A stretch of DNA of 64,000 nt. Source: JARKPK01 sp964631235. GTDB taxonomy: Bacteria; Planctomycetota; Planctomycetia; Pirellulales; Thermoguttaceae. Where the stretch lies: assembly GCA_964631235.1 (NCBI GenBank), contig CAZVZX010000008.1, positions 1 through 64,000 on the forward strand. Direction: 5' to 3'. Of the stretch, positions 60,719-64,000 are shown piece after piece. The notes beneath the pieces are model-generated. The model had not been told where the DNA came from and did no database searches. It worked only from the letters and a program-made list of their open reading frames with translations. Every line of letters starts with the position of its first letter. The stretch's first letter is position 1. A program made the translations under genes and the position numbers.

Positions 60719-62514
60719 GTATCTACGAATTGATGGCCGGAACCATGAGCGATCTCTGGCCGCATTCGCTGCGCGCGTTCGCGCCGGAGTTGGCATTATG
60801 CGGCACGATCGTCTGCGCGCTGCTGGCCCGGGTGGTCTGCCCGCGTTGGCCGACGGCGGTCTGGTACGTAGGCATGGCGGGCTCTGCGTTTTCACTTTGG
60901 CTGATCTTGCCCGACTTGGCGACCACGGCGTTGGGGCAGGCTTCCGGACGCGAGATGTTCACGGGGATGTTGATCGCGGACGGCTATGCAACGTTCTTGC
61001 GTGCGTTTTTGCTGGCGTTCGCCTTGGTGTATGTGATGTTTGTGCAAACGTCGCGGCTGCTCGACGACGATGCCGACGCGGCGGAGTTCGTGACACTTAC
61101 GCTCAGCGCGGTTGTGGGAATGTGCGTGATGGTGTCGGCCAACCATTTATTGATGGTTTTTCTCGGGATTGAAATGGCCGGCGTCCCCTGCTATGTGTTG
61201 GCCGGGATTTTGCGGCGTCGTCGGGCCGGCTCCGAGGCGTCGCTTAAGTATGCCGTGTACGGCGCGGCTGCGTCGGGAGTGATGCTTTACGGCATCTCAT
61301 TGATCGGCGGCGCGCTGGGTTCGATGCACCTTCCCACCATGGCGCACCGTTTGGCCCGCCTGCTCGAATCTTCCGCGGGCGCCGAAGAATCGACCATGTT
61401 GATTGTTGCCGGTTTGATGCTCGTCGTCGGGCTGGCGTTCAAGTTGTCGGCGTTTCCTTTTCATTATTGGGCGCCCGATGTCTTTGAGGGAGCGCCGGCG
61501 GAAATCGGCGCCTTCCTTTCCGTTGCATCGAAGGCCGCTGCTTTGGGATTGACAATGCGGTTGGCCGTTTCTCTTGCCGGCGGTGCGAACGAGCCTTTGC
61601 CTCCGGTCGCGTGCGACGCGACTCCGGCCGCCCCTCTGGCGGCTCAGGATTCGTCGCAGGCGGCAAAACAATCTGCCGCAAATCGCAGTACCGCCGCCCC
61701 CGAGAGCACTGCGGCTGCCGAGGGCGCAACTCCGGCAAACAACAGCGCAGCAGGCTCTCGGGACGGGCGCAGCCCCATCGTTCTTTCGAACGATCGTGCA
61801 ACGCTGCAAGCCGCGCTTTTCCCGGCGAGGAAGTTTCTCTATTCTCTGTTGGCCATCTTGGCGGCAGCGACGTGTACCTTGGGGAATCTGGCCGCGTACG
61901 GACAAACCAATATCAAGCGACTCTTGGCTTATTCAACCATCGCCCATGCAGGCTATCTCTTGATGCCTGTCTGTGCCGCGGTGGTTGCCGCCGGCAGCGA
62001 TGCGACGGCGACGACGAGCGCGGTTGCCGCGATGCTCTTCTATCTGATGATCTACTTCTTCATGAATTTCGGCGCGTTCGCGGTAGTGGCCGCTGTGCGA
62101 CAAGCGGGAGCCGACGAAAGCATCGAGAGTTTTGCGGGCCTTGGTCGAAGGTCGCCGGTCGTTGCGGTGTGCTTTTCGGCGATGTTGTTCAGTTTGGTGG
62201 GAATACCGCCCCTGGCCGGATTCACGGCCAAGTTCGTTCTTTTCGGCTCGCTGATCCGCTCCGAGTTGTATCTGCTGCTGGTGATCGCCGGATTGAATAC
62301 CGCGATTAGTCTGTTCTATTATCTTCGAGTCGTTCGCGTGATGTTTCTTCGCGATGCCGAAGCAGCAGTTCCGACGTGGCGGATTCCGGCATTGTCCACC
62401 GCCGGAGCGTATGTCGTCGCCTTTGCGTTGCCTTTGTTGCTCTTCTTCGTATGGTGGGACGGTCTTTTGGCTTGGGCCGAGGCGGCAGCCATGTCAATGG
62501 TATGCATGTACTGA
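60715..62514 (+). CDS. nuoN: NADH-quinone oxidoreductase subunit N
   Basis: This 599-residue subunit has NHLLMVFLGIEMAGVPCYVLAG, KLSAFPFHYWAPDVFEGAPAEIGAFLSVASKAAALG, RLLAYSTIAHAGYLLMPV and LVGIPPLAGFTAKFVLFGSL. A low-complexity Ala/Ser/Gln/Thr insert lies near residues 295-355 (VACDATPAAPLAAQDSSQAA and following). The start GTG 60715 overlaps the nuoM stop (GTGA); ATG 60733 is the alternative. It closes the complex I operon. Confidence 0.93.
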   Translation: MSIYELMAGTMSDLWPHSLRAFAPELALCGTIVCALLARVVCPRWPTAVWYVGMAGSAFSLWLILPDLATTALGQASGREMFTGMLIADGYATFLRAFLLAFALVYVMFVQTSRLLDDDADAAEFVTLTLSAVVGMCVMVSANHLLMVFLGIEMAGVPCYVLAGILRRRRAGSEASLKYAVYGAAASGVMLYGISLIGGALGSMHLPTMAHRLARLLESSAGAEESTMLIVAGLMLVVGLAFKLSAFPFHYWAPDVFEGAPAEIGAFLSVASKAAALGLTMRLAVSLAGGANEPLPPVACDATPAAPLAAQDSSQAAKQSAANRSTAAPESTAAAEGATPANNSAAGSRDGRSPIVLSNDRATLQAALFPARKFLYSLLAILAAATCTLGNLAAYGQTNIKRLLAYSTIAHAGYLLMPVCAAVVAAGSDATATTSAVAAMLFYLMIYFFMNFGAFAVVAAVRQAGADESIESFAGLGRRSPVVAVCFSAMLFSLVGIPPLAGFTAKFVLFGSLIRSELYLLLVIAGLNTAISLFYYLRVVRVMFLRDAEAAVPTWRIPALSTAGAYVVAFALPLLLFFVWWDGLLAWAEAAAMSMVCMY

Positions 62515-62682
62515 GGCTGACGAGTTTTGTGCGTTGCGGTCAATTGATTGAACGTCTCGCGGCGAGTGATCCGGCCGATCGACACGGCGTGAACGGTCGT
62601 CCTCACAGCGATCCAAAGTGTCGGTCGTTGTTGCGGCGAGATCGCATTCTTCCAACAGCCTTTGTCGAACGGTACACCTCAG

Positions 62683-63159
62683 ATGGAACCGATCAGTGAA
62701 CTTAGCATTGCCAGGGAACAAGGCGCAGCCGCTGCAAGCGAGACGCTGCCTGCACTTCATCGGCTCTTGCAGATACTGAGTTGTTCGCTGGCGCAATATG
62801 CGACCCAAACGTCGCTTTGGACATCGCCCGGTCTGGAAAGCGCAATCAAGGCCGTAACCGATTTGGCCGCCGACCAGCGGCACTATGCGAAGCGCACGGC
62901 GGAGTTGTTGGCCCGCCGAGGCGTTCGGCCCGATCCCGGATCATTTCCCTTGCAATGGATGTCGTTGAACGACGCCGGCTTGGCGTATGCGATGCCGCGG
63001 ATTCTAGAGCATCATCGCCGCGATGTTGCGGCGATCGAGCGAATCGCGGGCGTGCTTGGCGGCGACCCCGAAGCCCGCGACTTGGCGCTCGAAGTCTTGG
63101 GCAATGCCAAGGCCCATGCCGAGATGCTTGCCGCTGCGTGGAGCAAAGCGGCCTCGTGA
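62683..63159 (+). CDS. Small helical protein, ferritin-like pattern, function unknown
   Basis: This 158-residue protein has no family I can name. It appears wholly helical, with long amphipathic stretches rich in Ala, Leu, Glu and His: AAAASETLPALHRLLQILS, DLAADQRHYAKRTAELLARRG, ILEHHRRDVAAIERIAGVLGG and NAKAHAEMLAAAWSKAA. E/H residues in each helix recall ferritin-like or bacterioferritin-related folds, but no full ExxH iron set is clear. The TTG at 62662 is an alternative start. It follows the nuo operon by about 170 bases and precedes tatD. Confidence 0.6.
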   Translation: MEPISELSIAREQGAAAASETLPALHRLLQILSCSLAQYATQTSLWTSPGLESAIKAVTDLAADQRHYAKRTAELLARRGVRPDPGSFPLQWMSLNDAGLAYAMPRILEHHRRDVAAIERIAGVLGGDPEARDLALEVLGNAKAHAEMLAAAWSKAAS

Positions 63160-63234
63160 AAATACGGCAAACGAACACCGGTCACCGGTCGCTCATCGAA
63201 ACGGCTCGTACCTTGTGTTGGTGAGACGGTCTTG

Positions 63235-64000
63235 ATGAACACAGCGATCTTCGATACACACGCTCACCTCGATCAGGACGAGTTCCAATCCGATCTGGCG
63301 GCGGTGCTCGATCGTGCGCGTGCGGCCGGCATCGGTGATATTCTGTGCGTGGGCACAACACGGCAATCAAGCCAACGAGCCGCGGCAATTGCGGCAGAGC
63401 ACGGGCTGTGGGCCGCCGTCGGGATTCATCCGAACTGTTGTCACGAGGCAGGCGGCGATGATTGGGCGGAAATCGGCCGTCTTCTTTCCTTGCCGCGCGT
63501 TGTGGCGATCGGAGAAACAGGCCTTGACCGACACTGGGACTTCGCCCCGTTGCACACGCAGCGAGACTGGTTCGCGCGGCATCTCGAGCTTGCGCAATCG
63601 GCGGGCTTGCCCGTGGTGATTCATTGCCGCGACGCTCAGGATGAAACGCTCAAAGTCATCGAGTCGTGTGCCGACCGCGCGTTGTTCCGCGGCGTGATGC
63701 ACTCGTTTAGCGGCGATTCGGACTTTGCGGCACAGTGCGCGGCGTTGGGACTGCACATCAGCTTTTCCGGTTCGGTCACCTACACGAACAAGAAATTCGC
63801 GGCCCTGCACGAAGCTGTTCGCCATGTGCCGGCTGATCGTCTGTTGGTGGAAACCGACAGCCCGTACCTGTCGCCCGAGCCTCTTCGCGGAAGACAGCGA
63901 CGAAACGAACCGGCCTGGATCGTTCACACGATTGATCGCTTGGCGACGCTGCGGGGCGTCAGCAGGGGCGAAATCGCGTCGCTTACAGCCGAAAACGCCC
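63235..64000 (+). CDS. tatD: TatD-family metal-dependent DNase, truncated at window edge
   Basis: The frame starts at ATG 63235 and is open to the end of the window, so the C terminus is missing. The 255 visible residues show the metal-binding FDTHAHLDQDEF (H-x-H), AVGIHPNCC, GETGLDRHWDFAP, LPVVIHCRDAQDETL, and HSFSGDSDFA. LVETDSPYLSPEPLRGRQRRNEP carries the final Asp. This is a two-metal hydrolase of the amidohydrolase superfamily acting on DNA or D-aminoacyl-tRNA. Confidence 0.92.
   Translation, partial: MNTAIFDTHAHLDQDEFQSDLAAVLDRARAAGIGDILCVGTTRQSSQRAAAIAAEHGLWAAVGIHPNCCHEAGGDDWAEIGRLLSLPRVVAIGETGLDRHWDFAPLHTQRDWFARHLELAQSAGLPVVIHCRDAQDETLKVIESCADRALFRGVMHSFSGDSDFAAQCAALGLHISFSGSVTYTNKKFAALHEAVRHVPADRLLVETDSPYLSPEPLRGRQRRNEPAWIVHTIDRLATLRGVSRGEIASLTAENA

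Overview
The window looks like a free-living Planctomycetes chromosome, probably near Pirellulales. The evidence is a high G+C content, a Tat-exported sialidase-like protein, tight operons with ATGA or GTGA stop/start overlaps, few strong Shine-Dalgarno sites, and the flanking housekeeping genes. This is a judgement from gene content; no phylogeny was run. Nearly all of the sequence is coding. I see no rRNA, tRNA, CRISPR array, insertion sequence or prophage.

Layout. 0.6-4.9 kb (+): a TIM-barrel sugar isomerase, a small PHA-system-like protein, a class V aminotransferase and serA. 5.1-6.3 kb (-): a secreted Asp-box sialidase-like protein, with a 110-bp inverted-repeat element at its 5' end. 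6.7-19.1 kb (-): a nine-gene respiratory operon. It runs from an Rrf2 regulator through an FAD/Fe-S oxidoreductase, a Rieske protein, cytochrome b and a seven-haem cytochrome c to a nitrite-oxidoreductase-like (type II DMSO reductase family) alpha, beta and haem gamma subunit and a TorD-like chaperone. 19.7-30.5 kb (-): a second Rrf2-headed operon. It encodes a tetrathionate-reductase-like B-C-A molybdoenzyme followed by most of the molybdenum cofactor pathway (moaA, moaD, moaE, moeA, moaC, mog, mobA) with a carboxymuconolactone-decarboxylase-like gene inserted. 30.8-31.5 kb (-): a TauE/SafE exporter. 31.6-44.5 kb (-): a molybdenum nitrogenase cluster in transcription order nifA, nifH, nifI1, nifI2, nifD, nifK, nifE, nifN, nifB, a 2Fe-2S ferredoxin and nifV. 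45.2-50.4 kb: a pseudouridine synthase, a zinc dehydrogenase, a GGQ-domain protein, an aromatic amino acid decarboxylase-like enzyme and pyrB. 50.8-62.5 kb (+): a complex I operon nuoI-A-C-D-H-J-K-L-M-N that lacks nuoB, nuoE, nuoF and nuoG. 62.7-64 kb (+): a small helical protein and a tatD that runs off the end.

How the parts fit. The second operon makes molybdopterin for its own enzyme and probably also for the Nxr-like enzyme. Both molybdoenzyme operons start with an Rrf2 regulator and end next to copies of the same roughly 38-bp sequence. The Nxr-like operon couples a quinol-oxidising Rieske/cytochrome b module and a multihaem cytochrome to an exported molybdoenzyme. It could run as a quinol:nitrate (or other oxyanion) reductase or, in reverse, as nitrite oxidation feeding quinone. 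The nif cluster carries NifI1/NifI2 post-translational switches, typical of anaerobic diazotrophs, and a well-matched sigma-54 promoter before nifH. Complex I and the two molybdoenzymes point to flexible anaerobic or microaerobic respiration with nitrogen fixation.
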